Assembly (NCBI RefSeq): GCF_018122595.1
Contig: NZ_JAGRQH010000005.1
Location: forward strand, 62,001-126,000
Origin: Neokomagataea anthophila
GTDB taxonomy: Bacteria; Pseudomonadota; Alphaproteobacteria; Acetobacterales; Acetobacteraceae
DNA length: 64,000 nucleotides
Direction: 5' to 3'
The notes under the pieces are model-generated. The model made no database searches. It saw only the letters and a program-made list of their open reading frames with translations, and was not told where the DNA came from. Positions 1 through 8,961 of the stretch are shown piece after piece; the first letter of the stretch is position 1, and the number at the start of each line of letters is the position of its first letter. A program made the position numbers and the translations under genes.

Positions 1-384
1 GTGTGGTTCTATGATGCGCGCACCCCTTTGCATGAAAGCCGCCCGATCTTGACGCGTTTAGAGGCGACGCGGAATGCGCTAGTGGCCAAGGGCCTACCCG
101 TAACGGTGATTGCTGTGTCTTTGGACCCGAATATCGAGACCGATATGGCGAAGGCTTATATTTTGCCTATCGCACCGCATGTCATGCCGTTAATGGGCAC
201 GGAAAATATGATCCGGGCCATGACGGCGCTGTATCATGCACCTTACACGATGAAAGATGGGCATTTTGAGCAGGCCCCGCAGGTTGTGGTGATGGACCCG
301 GGCAGCCATTATGCGGGTATGCTTGATACGTCTACGGATGACAGCACGTGGATTGAGCAGATTGATCACTGGGCGGCGCATTAA
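1..384 (+). CDS. SCO1/SenC-like thioredoxin-fold protein, 3' part
   Basis: The reading frame is open at the left edge, so the N-terminal part, including any CxxxC copper site, lies outside the window. What remains looks like the C-terminal half of a SCO1/SenC protein: a region discussing successive residues after the first beta strand, a predicted helix, then a strand ending in VVVMDP followed by a glycine-containing turn. In SCO proteins a copper-binding His sits about eight residues before this MDP; here that place appears to hold Gln (in EQAPQVVVMDP). If the alignment is right, the protein may be a redox or structural relative and not a copper chaperone. The next gene follows with a 1-nt gap. 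Family assignment is moderate because only 127 residues are visible. Confidence 0.5.
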   Translation: MWFYDARTPLHESRPILTRLEATRNALVAKGLPVTVIAVSLDPNIETDMAKAYILPIAPHVMPLMGTENMIRAMTALYHAPYTMKDGHFEQAPQVVVMDPGSHYAGMLDTSTDDSTWIEQIDHWAAH

Positions 385-385
385 C

Positions 386-2041
386 ATGCGGCGCTGGGGG
401 TTAGCCTGTCTGGCAGTCATGGCGGTGTTGTGTGGTGCTGTGCCGGTTATGGCGCAAGACCACTTGCCGCTGGATTGGAACGGTCAAACATTAGGCAGCC
501 CCCATAGAGGCGGAACTTTACGCCTCACGGCAGATGGGCCGGGCGGTACTCTGGACCCGCAAATCAACTACGGCACGCAGTATATGCAGGTCTTCGTCGT
601 GATGTATGACCCGCTTCTTGTGTATCGGCAGGCGCCGGGAAAAGTTGGTTTGGAGGTCGTGCCAGATCTGGCGGAGGAGATGCCCCAGATCAGTGTAGAT
701 GGGCTTACATGGCGTTTGACGCTGCGGGACGGGCTGAAATTTTCGGATGGTTCGCCCGTAGAGGTTGAAGATGTTGTCGCGTCGTATCGGCGTATTTTTC
801 AAGCGGGGAGCCCGACGGCGGCCTCGTTTTATGGAAATATCGAGGGGGCGGCTGAGTGTTTGAAGGTACCGGAGCGCTGCCTTCTTCCCGGTGTTAGCGG
901 TGACCCGAAAACACGGGTGATAACTTTTCACCTTATCCACCCTGATGGTGAATTTACCTATAAACTCGCTTTTCCTCATGCCGCGATTATCCCGCGGACG
1001 ACGCCATTGCATGACCTAGGTATGCAGACAGCGCCCGGTACAGGGCCGTATCGCCTTACGCATTATGACCCAGAGCATGGCATGGTGCTGGAGCGCAACC
1101 CGTTCTTCCATGTGTGGAACCCGCAAGCGCAAACCGATGGTTTTGTGGATCGTATTCAATATGACTTTGGTTTGTCGGATGAGGCGCAGGTTACCGCGGT
1201 GGAGCAGGGGCAGTATGACTGGATGCTGGATGCAAAGCCTGCTGATCGTTTAGGGGAAATTGGTGCGAAATATACGGGCCAGGTGCATATAGAGCCGCTT
1301 TTAGGGCTGTATTATCTGGCGATGAATAACCATGAAGCGCCTTTTACGGATGAGCGTGTACGCCGTGCCGTGAGTCTTGGGGTGAACCGCCACGCCATGA
1401 CGATCTTATTCGGGGGGAGTGCGATTTCTGAGCCCTTATGCCAAATGGTGCCGCATGGGATTCCGGGGGCAGATTTGGGTATGACCTGCCCGCAAGACGT
1501 GGCTGAGGCACGGCGCTTGGTGCATGAGGCTGGAGCGGATGGGGCGTCTGTGACGCTGGTTGTGCCGAACCGTACGGTTGAACTTGGTATGGGGACGTAT
1601 CTGCGGAATGCTTTGTCTCAGATTGGTCTAAACGCGCAATTACGGCCTATTACGGCTGGTTTGGCCGATAGTTACGAGCAGAATACAGCGAACCATGTGC
1701 AGATTGCGCTGTCTTACTGGTTTGCAGATTACCCATCGCCTTCGACGTTTCTAGATGATCTGTTTGGGTGTGATAATTACCACCCGAATGTGTCCGTCTC
1801 TCCGAATTTCACAGGTTTTTGTGACCAGCATATTCAAAGCTTGATGGATCAAGCGCGGGAGCAGGTGGAGGTTGCGAAGGCCAACCCGCTTTGGGAAGAA
1901 GCGGGCCGGGACATCATGGCGAAAATGCCGGGCGCACCAATGATCCAGATGAAAACGGTGGATTTTGTATCCCGCCGTTTGGGGAATTATACGTCAACGT
2001 GGCTGGATCACATGGTGTTTTCGCATGTGTGGGTGCAGTGA
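386..2041 (+). CDS. ABC transporter substrate-binding protein, family 5 (peptide/nickel type)
   Basis: A 551-residue periplasmic solute-binding protein. The chosen ATG directly follows the TAA of the preceding gene; an upstream in-frame start at 311 would add 25 residues overlapping that gene and would bury the signal peptide. The N-terminus has two Arg, then a hydrophobic stretch ending VPVMA-Q, a normal signal peptidase I site. The body has the family 5 layout: GGTLRL near the start of the mature protein, DPLLVY, a SDGSPV segment and GTGPYRL. The length is typical. No permease or ATPase gene is next to it, so the partner transporter and the ligand (peptide or other) cannot be named. It may be cotranscribed with the SCO-like gene. 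Confidence 0.85.
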   Translation: MRRWGLACLAVMAVLCGAVPVMAQDHLPLDWNGQTLGSPHRGGTLRLTADGPGGTLDPQINYGTQYMQVFVVMYDPLLVYRQAPGKVGLEVVPDLAEEMPQISVDGLTWRLTLRDGLKFSDGSPVEVEDVVASYRRIFQAGSPTAASFYGNIEGAAECLKVPERCLLPGVSGDPKTRVITFHLIHPDGEFTYKLAFPHAAIIPRTTPLHDLGMQTAPGTGPYRLTHYDPEHGMVLERNPFFHVWNPQAQTDGFVDRIQYDFGLSDEAQVTAVEQGQYDWMLDAKPADRLGEIGAKYTGQVHIEPLLGLYYLAMNNHEAPFTDERVRRAVSLGVNRHAMTILFGGSAISEPLCQMVPHGIPGADLGMTCPQDVAEARRLVHEAGADGASVTLVVPNRTVELGMGTYLRNALSQIGLNAQLRPITAGLADSYEQNTANHVQIALSYWFADYPSPSTFLDDLFGCDNYHPNVSVSPNFTGFCDQHIQSLMDQAREQVEVAKANPLWEEAGRDIMAKMPGAPMIQMKTVDFVSRRLGNYTSTWLDHMVFSHVWVQ

Positions 2042-2055
2042 TGCCGTGGGGGTGT

Positions 2056-2174
2056 TATTCTTTTTCTGAAGAAAAAGAAGCAAAAAGACTTTTGAAAATT
2101 TGGCGTGCTTTATCGCGCGATAATTTTATTGAAAAATAAGAGTTTTTTGGTTCTTTTTTGCAAAAAAGAATAAA
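2056..2174. repeat. AT-rich paired-hairpin intergenic element
   Basis: About 115 bp holding two near-perfect palindromes. The first, 2058-2079, has 10-nt arms (TTCTTTTTCT / AGAAAAAGAA). The second, 2151-2170, is the perfect palindrome TTCTTTTTTGCAAAAAAGAA. The outer edges (TTATTC... and ...GAATAA) are themselves inverted complements, so the whole unit could fold or be read as a terminal-inverted-repeat element. Oligo-T and oligo-A runs mean either strand could terminate transcription. Similar AT-rich paired-hairpin spacers are, as far as I recall, common between genes in acetic acid bacteria; I see only one copy in this window. Confidence 0.5.
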
Positions 2175-2198
2175 AGCAATGCACGCTGAAGAACTCTA

Positions 2199-2231
2199 AG
2201 CCCTCAGTATATTCTGAATATTCTGAGGGCT
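2199..2231 (-). terminator. Inverted repeat downstream of purD, probable terminator
   Basis: Arms AGCCCTCAG and CTGAGGGCT (9 bp) continue after one mismatch into a 5-bp AT stem around a CTG loop. It begins 14 nt beyond the purD stop on the minus strand and is followed by moderately T-rich sequence, not by a clean T-run, so it is a weak or factor-assisted terminator. Confidence 0.55.
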
Positions 2232-2244
2232 TGAGGACAGTCTC

Positions 2245-3474
2245 TTACAAACCAATATCCGTGCGGAAAATCTTATCGGCCCACTCAATTTTATCAGCGG
2301 CTTCATAAGCGCGCTTACGGGCTTCTTCTGCCGTTGCTGCACGGGCGCTGATGGTGAGAACGCGGCCACCATTGGCGACCAGAATACCATCGCTCAACGC
2401 TGTGCCGGCATGGAAGACGGACACGCCTTCAACGCTCTCAGCGGCTTCAATCCCACGAATGGCGCCGCCCTTTTTCGGGGCATCTGGGTAGCCATTAGCG
2501 GCGAGGACGAGCGAGATTGAGGCTTCATCGGTAAAGCGGGCCTCGGCATTGTCCAGTTTACCCTCTGCCAGTGCCGCCAGAACTGGAAGTAGGTCTGATT
2601 CTAAGCGGATCAGCAGTGCTTGAGCTTCTGGGTCACCAAAACGGACGTTGTATTCGATGAGGGATGGGCCGGTTTCGGTCAGCATCAAACCCGCGAAGAT
2701 GACGCCACGGAAGGGTGTGCCGCGGCGGTTCATTTCACGCAGCATAGGGCGCACGGTGAGGTCTAGAGCGTGTTCTTGTGCTGCGCGGTCAAAGACTGGT
2801 GGTGGCGCAATCGCGCCCATACCGCCTGTGTTGGGGCCGGTATCACCATCACCAAGGCGCTTATGGTCACGTGCCGCGCCGATCAGTACGGCGTCATCAT
2901 CGGAGCAGAACGCAAAGAGGGAGACTTCCCGGCCAACGAGGCAATCTTCAATCACCAATGGCATGCCGAGCTTTTTGATCGCGTCTTCAGCTTCGTTCAC
3001 GCTCTGCGCTACGACGACGCCCTTGCCTGCTGCAAGACCGTCAGCCTTCACGACGATTGGGGCACCCTTGCGCTGGACGTAAGCGAGAGCAGCGGCTTCA
3101 TCTTCAAAGCGTTCCCATGCGGCGGTTGGAATGCCGGCTGCGTCTGCAACGTCTTTGGTGAAGGCTTTGCTGCCCTCAAGTTGGGCTGCAGCTTGGGAGG
3201 GGCCAGCACAGGGAATGCCCGCAGCAACGCAGGCATCGGCGAGGCCAACAACGAGAGGGGCTTCTGGGCCGGGCACGACGAGATCAATCTTCTCAGCCTT
3301 CGCAAAAGCAACAAGTGCCGATACGTCATCTGCTTTGATGGGCACAAGGGTAGCATGTGCGGCCATGCCGGGGTTGCCCGGTGCGGCGTATAGCGTGGTG
3401 AGGTGTGGGGAACGTGCCAAGCAAGTTGCTAGAGCGTGTTCGCGCCCTCCGGAGCCGACCAGCAAAACGCGCAT
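2245..3474 (-). CDS. purD: Phosphoribosylamine--glycine ligase (GARS)
   Basis: A 409-residue ATP-grasp enzyme that joins glycine to 5-phosphoribosylamine in the second step of de novo purine synthesis in the cytoplasm. The N-terminus MRVLLVGSGGREHAL is the family signature, followed by GPEAPLVVGLADA and the ATP-grasp segment KADGLAAGKGV near residue 143. GDTGPNTGGMGA (about residue 210) and RFGDPEAQ (about residue 278) are also characteristic. The length is slightly short of the usual 420-430 but no domain is missing. It is divergent from xseA, with about 95 bp between the starts that must hold both promoters. Confidence 0.97.
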   Translation of the reverse strand: MRVLLVGSGGREHALATCLARSPHLTTLYAAPGNPGMAAHATLVPIKADDVSALVAFAKAEKIDLVVPGPEAPLVVGLADACVAAGIPCAGPSQAAAQLEGSKAFTKDVADAAGIPTAAWERFEDEAAALAYVQRKGAPIVVKADGLAAGKGVVVAQSVNEAEDAIKKLGMPLVIEDCLVGREVSLFAFCSDDDAVLIGAARDHKRLGDGDTGPNTGGMGAIAPPPVFDRAAQEHALDLTVRPMLREMNRRGTPFRGVIFAGLMLTETGPSLIEYNVRFGDPEAQALLIRLESDLLPVLAALAEGKLDNAEARFTDEASISLVLAANGYPDAPKKGGAIRGIEAAESVEGVSVFHAGTALSDGILVANGGRVLTISARAATAEEARKRAYEAADKIEWADKIFRTDIGL

Positions 3475-3568
3475 GTCACTTTATCCTTTTCTCTGCGGGT
3501 GGCCCTATCATGGGGGGGCTACCGTAATGGGGCTTCGTCTTTTCGCGTCCGTAGCATAGACTGGCGCA

Positions 3569-5140
3569 ATGATGGAGAGTGAGAGCGCCCCGGCACGGGG
3601 AAATGTGCCCCAATTTAGCGTTTCTGAGATTTCTGGTGCCATTAAACGCACTTTGGAAACAGGTTTTGCGCGTGTGCGTGTGCGCGGGGAAGTGACCGAG
3701 CTCAAGCGGTATCCTTCCGGTCATGTGTATCTGTCCCTCAAGGATGATGGCGGGAAGATTTCGGGGGTTATCTGGCGCGGTAGCGTGTCTCGCCTTGGGA
3801 TGGTGCCGGAAAATGGCAATGAAGTCATCGCGACGGGGCGTGTGTCCTCCTATGGTGAGCGTTCCAGTTACCAGCTAGTGATTGACCGTATGGAGTTCGC
3901 CGGTGAGGGGGCTTTGCTGGCGAAAATTGAGCGGTTGCGGCGGCAATTATTGGAGGAAGGTCTCTTCGCGCAGGAGCGTAAGAAGCCGATTCCTTTCCTC
4001 CCGCAACTTGTCGGGGTTGTGACGTCCCGCTCTGGTGCGGTGCTGCACGATATTCATACAACGATTGCGCGGCGTTTCCCGCGTGACCTTTTGCTCTGGC
4101 CTGTTGCCGTGCAAGGCGAAGGGGCGGCTGCACAGATTGCGGCCGCTATTGAGGGGATGAGCCAGCGCGCGCGTCGGCCTGATGTGCTGATTGTTGCGCG
4201 TGGTGGCGGCTCTCTTGAAGATTTGATGGCGTTCAATGATGAGCGGGTGCTTCGGGCCGTGGCAGCGTGTCCGATCCCTGTGATCTCTGCCGTCGGGCAT
4301 GAGACGGATACGACGTTGATTGACCTCGTCTCTGATCGGCGCGCGCCCACTCCGACTGCAGCAGCAGAAATGGCTGTGCCTCCGCGCTCTGATTTGGTGG
4401 CGGATTTGGCGCATCGTAATGCGCGTCTGGCGGGGGCATTAAGTCGTATTGTTCAGACTGCGCGTGCGCGGAGTGAGCAGGTGGCAGCGCGCTTGCCGGA
4501 TTTGCCGAGCCTTATGGATACGGCGCGGATGCGTTTGGATGATCGGGGGCAGAGGTTGGATTTAGCACTTCCAGCCTTCGTGCAGAGAATGCGTGCCCGA
4601 AATGATCAGGTGGTCGCGCGTTTGCCAGATCTTCCGGGCTTGGTCGTAGCCGCTCGGCAGCGCTTTGAAGAGCGTGGGCAGAGGTTAGATCTTGCTTTGC
4701 CAGCGTTTGTGCAACGGGCGCGTGGTGCTTTGAATGCTCCGCAGCGGCAGTTAACGGCACCTCAATGGTTGATTGAACGGGCGACAGCGCGTTTAGCCTC
4801 GACATGGCAAGCGGCTGAAGGCGCATGGGGAAAGGCTGAGCAAGGTAGGAAACTGAAGCTTGAGCGATTACGTTTAACGCCTGAACTGATGGCAGGCCCG
4901 TTGCGCCTACAGCGTACGCGTTTGGAAGGCATTGGGCGGCATTTGGAGGCTGTGTCTCCCCATGCTGTTTTAAGGCGTGGTTATGTTTTGGTGCAGGATG
5001 TGCGTGGTCGTCCTGTGACGAGTGCGGATGCTCAGCCAGCGCATGGACGGGTGGTTTTGTCTTTTGCAGATGGGGAGCGTGGGGCTAAGTTGGATGTTCT
5101 ACGCCTGGATGCGGGGCAGCAAACGGAATTGGAACTGTAA
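3569..5140 (+). CDS. xseA: Exodeoxyribonuclease VII large subunit
   Basis: A 523-residue catalytic subunit of the ExoVII single-strand nuclease. An N-terminal OB fold (about residues 15-115) precedes the nuclease domain. Counting from the first ATG, Asp161, Arg211 (in ARGGGSLEDL), His244 and Asp247 (in GHETD) fall exactly six residues after the E. coli residues reported as important (D155, R205, H238, D241). The C-terminal helical region holds a tandem 43-residue repeat at about 303-345 and 346-388 (common core GQRLDLALPAFVQR). The window has no xseB. A divergent paralogue with a membrane anchor lies at 57612-58652. Two adjacent ATG codons could each serve as start. Confidence 0.95.
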   Translation: MMESESAPARGNVPQFSVSEISGAIKRTLETGFARVRVRGEVTELKRYPSGHVYLSLKDDGGKISGVIWRGSVSRLGMVPENGNEVIATGRVSSYGERSSYQLVIDRMEFAGEGALLAKIERLRRQLLEEGLFAQERKKPIPFLPQLVGVVTSRSGAVLHDIHTTIARRFPRDLLLWPVAVQGEGAAAQIAAAIEGMSQRARRPDVLIVARGGGSLEDLMAFNDERVLRAVAACPIPVISAVGHETDTTLIDLVSDRRAPTPTAAAEMAVPPRSDLVADLAHRNARLAGALSRIVQTARARSEQVAARLPDLPSLMDTARMRLDDRGQRLDLALPAFVQRMRARNDQVVARLPDLPGLVVAARQRFEERGQRLDLALPAFVQRARGALNAPQRQLTAPQWLIERATARLASTWQAAEGAWGKAEQGRKLKLERLRLTPELMAGPLRLQRTRLEGIGRHLEAVSPHAVLRRGYVLVQDVRGRPVTSADAQPAHGRVVLSFADGERGAKLDVLRLDAGQQTELEL

Positions 5141-5176
5141 GCGTCAAGGATGGCGCATGTTTGAGGAAGCGGAGAA

Positions 5177-5527
5177 ATGATGCGTAGTGTCTTAATGGGT
5201 TTTGCGCTTTTGCCGCTTCTGGCAGCGTGTGCGGATCAGCCGCCAGCATCGGCGCCTGTTCAACCAAAGATACCTCCCCAAGATTTTGCGCCAGGGTTAG
5301 TGCCCGGTGCAGAGCCTTTACCAGCGGGAAATACGGTACAGAATGATCCGTCTGCTGCCGTGGATACGCCTCTTTGCGGTACGGCTTTGCGGGAAGCGAA
5401 CCAAGCCGGAGCTGTGGTGTACCCCCAGCCGAAGATGGCGTCTTCATCTTGCCCGCGTAATGCGTGTTTTGACGCTTTGACAGGGACGTTCATTGCGGCA
5501 GATGGGCAGAGAAGTGTTTGCCGTTAA
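5177..5527 (+). CDS. Small putative lipoprotein
   Basis: A 116-residue protein with a short hydrophobic signal ending in the lipobox LLAAC (Cys20 by my count), so probably a lipid-anchored envelope protein. After the Cys comes a Pro/Ala-rich linker, then a C-terminal part with four further Cys residues (PLCGT, SSCPRNACFD and a final CR), which may form disulfides in the periplasm. I do not recognise a named family. It follows xseA by 36 bp with GGAG before the start, so it may share the xseA transcript, and it ends just before a strong terminator. Confidence 0.75.
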   Translation: MMRSVLMGFALLPLLAACADQPPASAPVQPKIPPQDFAPGLVPGAEPLPAGNTVQNDPSAAVDTPLCGTALREANQAGAVVYPQPKMASSSCPRNACFDALTGTFIAADGQRSVCR

Positions 5528-5549
5528 AGTCTTGCTTGTGATGGTCACT

Positions 5550-5583
5550 AAAAAAAGCCGCCCAATATAGGGCGGCTTTTTTT
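5550..5583. terminator. Bidirectional intrinsic terminator
   Basis: Stem GCCGCCC / GGGCGGC with an AATATA loop, flanked by seven A and seven T, so it works on both strands. It separates the small lipoprotein gene from the convergent RNase E gene. Confidence 0.93.
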
Positions 5584-5613
5584 GTATGTTCACGACAAGG
5601 GAGGTGGAGCGCT

Positions 5614-8424
5614 TTAGCGCTTCCACCAGCCTGCACGTGGTTTCTTAACGGCAACGTCATCAATGTTGATAGGCTGTAGTGCCGGTGCTTCTTCTGTGGT
5701 CGGAGCGGTGACTACGTCTGCGTCCGTTTTGCGGCCACGCGTACGGCGAGGTTTGGCCGGAGCGCTAGAGGCACTGTCATCAGATGCTGCTGATGTGTCT
5801 ACACTCGGTACATCGGCCACTGCGTCTTCTGGTGCTGGCTTGCGGCGGCGCACCGTACGACGTGGTTTGGCGTCAGCCTCTGCAGTCGATGCAGCGTCTT
5901 GAGAAACACTGGCGGGTGCTGTGTTTTCAAGAGCAACAGGCGAGGCGCTTACCTCTTCCGTGTGTGTTCTGCGGCGACGGCCACGACCGCGCTTTGGTGC
6001 GGCGTATTCATCCGCAGCAGGCGCGCTGTGCTGTTCGGGCTGCTCACGGTCATGAGGTTGTGCCGCGTATTCTGGCTCAATCGCCTGTGCTACGGGGCGT
6101 TCAACCGGACGTTCATGAATGGCGATCGGTTTGCTGGTGCGTACTGGTGCCGGACGTGAGGACTGAGACATTTCAGCTTGTTCGATGACATCGAAAATAT
6201 CAAAGCTGCCGCCGAACGGATTTGCAGGGGTGGGGCCTGCGTAAGAGCGGTTGGGTGCTTTAGGTTTTTCTTGCTCGAAACGCTGTGGTTTGGGTGCCTC
6301 TGCTGGCGTGGTTTCATTATCCTTTTGCAGGCGCTTGAAACGTGTACGACGGCGGCCGGGAATTAACCCAGTTTCTGGATCAGCTTGCTCTGCGGTTGGC
6401 GCAGTACGCGCTGGTTCAGCAGCGCGCGGCTGTTCATTGGGCTGCGCATCATGTGAGCTGTGCTCACGGGAGTTGAAGTCGTTTTGCTCACCTTGTTCGT
6501 AGTCACGGCGGTTGCGATTGCGGCGACGACGGCGGCGCTTACGGCCTTGGTCGTTACCGTTATCGTGCTCATCGCCTTGGAATGAGGCGTTGTAATCCGC
6601 GTTATAGGACGTGTTTTCCTGTTGAGCTTCCGGTGCAGGGCGCTCGATAGGCAGGGGAGCTACAGCGGATTCATGCTCTGGCTGTTGCCGGTGCGTGGGG
6701 GCTGCATCCTCAATAATGTCAACGGTTTTGACGTGACGTGGTGCTTGGTGCTGTGCCGGAGCAGGTGTCTGCGGAGCAATCCGTTCGATACGAATATCGG
6801 ATGCAACCAAGTTGTCATCGGCTTCGAATACCACGCGCATACGGTGGCGTGTTTCGATATCCGTAAGCCATGCGCGTTTGTTGTTCAGGATGTACAGCGC
6901 AATGTTCGAACGAACATAGGCAGCAATCTCTGAAGCGCGCTGACGTGCACCTTCTTCATCAATAGCACGCAGAATATGCAGGGCGGCGCTGTCTGTGCCA
7001 CGGACAAAGCCAGTACCTTGGCAATGTGGGCAGGGGGATAGAACGGCTTCTGCAATGGAAGGGCGCAGACGTTGACGTGACATTTCGAGCAAGCCGAAAT
7101 GTGAAATATGCCCGACTTGGATGCGTGCACGGTCTGAGCGCAGGGCTTCCTTCAGGCGCTTCTCAACCTGTGCATTGTGACGGCGGCTTTCCATGTCGAT
7201 GAAATCGATCACGATCAAGCCCGCGAGGTCACGGAGGCGTAACTGACGACCAACTTCTTCAGCGGCTTCGAGGTTAGTCCGCAATGCGGTTTCCTCAATA
7301 TTTCGCTGAGAGGTAGATTTGCCAGAGTTCACGTCAATTGAGACGAGGGCTTCGGTCTGGTTGATCACCAGATACCCACCAGAACGCAGGCGCGCTGTTG
7401 GTGAGAACATGGCATCCAGATGCCCTTCGACATTGTAATGTGCGAAGAGGCTTTGGCCACGGTTTTGCCAGAGCTTCACCTTGTTGGCGTTATGCGGCAT
7501 GAGTAGGCGCATAAATTCACGCGCGCTTTTCCATGCCTGCTCACCATCGACCATGATGTCATCAATCTCTTTCGAGAAGAGATCACGGATGGCGCGTTTG
7601 ATGAGGTTTGCTTCCTCATAGATGAGTGTCGGCGCCACGGAAGAAAGGGCGTGGGAGCGAATATCGTCCCAAAGTTGGAGCAGGTATTCGCAGTCACGCG
7701 TGATTTCTGGGCCGGGGCGACCGGCTCCCGCTGTGCGGACAATCATAGCCATGGCACGTGGAAGCTCGAGTTCTGCGATAATATCGCGCAGGCGGCGACG
7801 ATCGGACTCGGATGTGATTTTGCGAGAGACACCACCACCACGCAGGGCATTTGGCATGAGGACGCAATAACGGCCCGCCAAAGAGACGTATGTGGTTAGA
7901 GCTGCGCCCTTATTGCCGCGCTCTTCCTTAACGACTTGAACAAGAAGAATCTGACGGCGGCGGATGACTTCTTGGATTTTGTAGTTACGTAAGAAGCGTG
8001 CCGTGCGGCGCGATGCGGCATTTTCTTCGCCGGTATCGTGCTCACCGCCAACAATTTCTGGAAGGCGACGATCGGCGTTGTCGTCGTCTTCGTTATGTTG
8101 TGGTTCAGGCTCTGGGCTGTCCTGTATTTCAGCAGCATCTTCCTCTTGCAGGCTGAGGAGTTTTTCACGGTCTGCAATGGGGATCTGGAAATAGTCAGGA
8201 TGAATTTCGCTGAACGCCAAGAAGCCGTGACGGTTTCCGCCGTAATCGACGAAAGCCGCTTGAAGGCTGGGTTCAACGCGGATGACCTTGGCGAGGTAAA
8301 TATTGCCTTTAAGCAGTTTGCGCGACGATGTTTCTACGTCATAGTCTTCAACGCGATCACCATTCATGACCACGACACGCGTTTCTTCCGCGTGTGTGGT
8401 GTCGATCAACATGCGCTTGTTCAT
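5614..8424 (-). CDS. rne: Ribonuclease E/G family endoribonuclease
   Basis: A 936-residue RNase E that cuts AU-rich single-stranded RNA and scaffolds the degradosome. The start MNKRMLIDTTHAEETRVVV is chosen because it matches the RNase E/G N-terminus; the frame is open 29 codons further upstream but without family similarity. Domains in order: S1 RNA-binding region with an acidic insertion (about residues 30-180), 5' sensor and RNase H-like part, DNase I-like catalytic region containing SIDVNSGKST and VIDFIDM, then the zinc-link SPCPHCQGTG. The last 330 residues are low-complexity: an Arg cluster RKRRRRRRNRNRR, many Pro/Ala/Glu, and a terminal GWWKR, typical of a degradosome scaffold. The gene has a long upstream leader. 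Confidence 0.96.
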   Translation of the reverse strand: MNKRMLIDTTHAEETRVVVMNGDRVEDYDVETSSRKLLKGNIYLAKVIRVEPSLQAAFVDYGGNRHGFLAFSEIHPDYFQIPIADREKLLSLQEEDAAEIQDSPEPEPQHNEDDDNADRRLPEIVGGEHDTGEENAASRRTARFLRNYKIQEVIRRRQILLVQVVKEERGNKGAALTTYVSLAGRYCVLMPNALRGGGVSRKITSESDRRRLRDIIAELELPRAMAMIVRTAGAGRPGPEITRDCEYLLQLWDDIRSHALSSVAPTLIYEEANLIKRAIRDLFSKEIDDIMVDGEQAWKSAREFMRLLMPHNANKVKLWQNRGQSLFAHYNVEGHLDAMFSPTARLRSGGYLVINQTEALVSIDVNSGKSTSQRNIEETALRTNLEAAEEVGRQLRLRDLAGLIVIDFIDMESRRHNAQVEKRLKEALRSDRARIQVGHISHFGLLEMSRQRLRPSIAEAVLSPCPHCQGTGFVRGTDSAALHILRAIDEEGARQRASEIAAYVRSNIALYILNNKRAWLTDIETRHRMRVVFEADDNLVASDIRIERIAPQTPAPAQHQAPRHVKTVDIIEDAAPTHRQQPEHESAVAPLPIERPAPEAQQENTSYNADYNASFQGDEHDNGNDQGRKRRRRRRNRNRRDYEQGEQNDFNSREHSSHDAQPNEQPRAAEPARTAPTAEQADPETGLIPGRRRTRFKRLQKDNETTPAEAPKPQRFEQEKPKAPNRSYAGPTPANPFGGSFDIFDVIEQAEMSQSSRPAPVRTSKPIAIHERPVERPVAQAIEPEYAAQPHDREQPEQHSAPAADEYAAPKRGRGRRRRTHTEEVSASPVALENTAPASVSQDAASTAEADAKPRRTVRRRKPAPEDAVADVPSVDTSAASDDSASSAPAKPRRTRGRKTDADVVTAPTTEEAPALQPINIDDVAVKKPRAGWWKR

Positions 8425-8961
8425 GGAAAGCTGAACTCCATGGCGCGGCCGCCTGCTCAGTGAGGCTGGTCTGCGCGCCAGATTGTGCGGGGTGACGGGG
8501 GCGCAACACACTGGACAACCGAAAGCCTGACCGGGTTGATGCCGGTGCAGCAGGGTTGCAGGTTGTGATCATGTCCTGAGACATTCGACCCCTAAAAATA
8601 TTATCTGGCCCTGTTAAAACAGGGGCCACTCTCAAAATGCTCCACAAGAGATTACGCATCTCATATCGGTGGAGTTGCCTGACCAAAATGGCCAAATCAG
8701 GACAGGATGCCATCATATTGGGTGGCAGCCTATCAAACGACGTGGCTTTTTGGCCCATGGATGGTTGTATTGAACAGGGGGCGGGAGGATTATCGGGTCA
8801 CCGCCGCTCAAGCCAAGTTACAACTTACCCGTATGTGAGTGTGACTGAAAGATTGAACTCTGGCAAGTCTCTGGTGAAACTGTTGTTTCCTCGCAGTGTT
8901 TGCCATGATGCCGACATGGTCTTGAGGCTGTAATGTCACCAGGATCAAAGGCCGTGATAGA
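8425..8961 (-). promoter_or_regulatory. Long spacer between rne and amidase; probable structured rne leader
   Basis: No convincing gene lies in the roughly 535 bp between the two divergent starts. On the minus strand a stem GGCCCCTGT / ACAGGGCC (8607-8627) is followed after a few bases by an ATTTTT tract, and another stem CCTGA / TCAGG lies further upstream (about 8669-8693). In E. coli, RNase E autoregulates through hairpins in its long leader; the same is plausible here but the transcription start is not visible. Promoters for both genes must lie here and none is close to consensus. Confidence 0.4.

Noticed and set aside
2770-3393. A 207-codon plus-strand ORF opposite purD
   Set aside because: It is antisense to a strongly conserved gene, with Cys/Trp/His-rich content typical of shadow frames.
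5784-6188. ORFs opposite the RNase E C-terminal region
   Set aside because: They result from the repetitive Arg/Ala/Pro codons of the scaffold domain read on the other strand.
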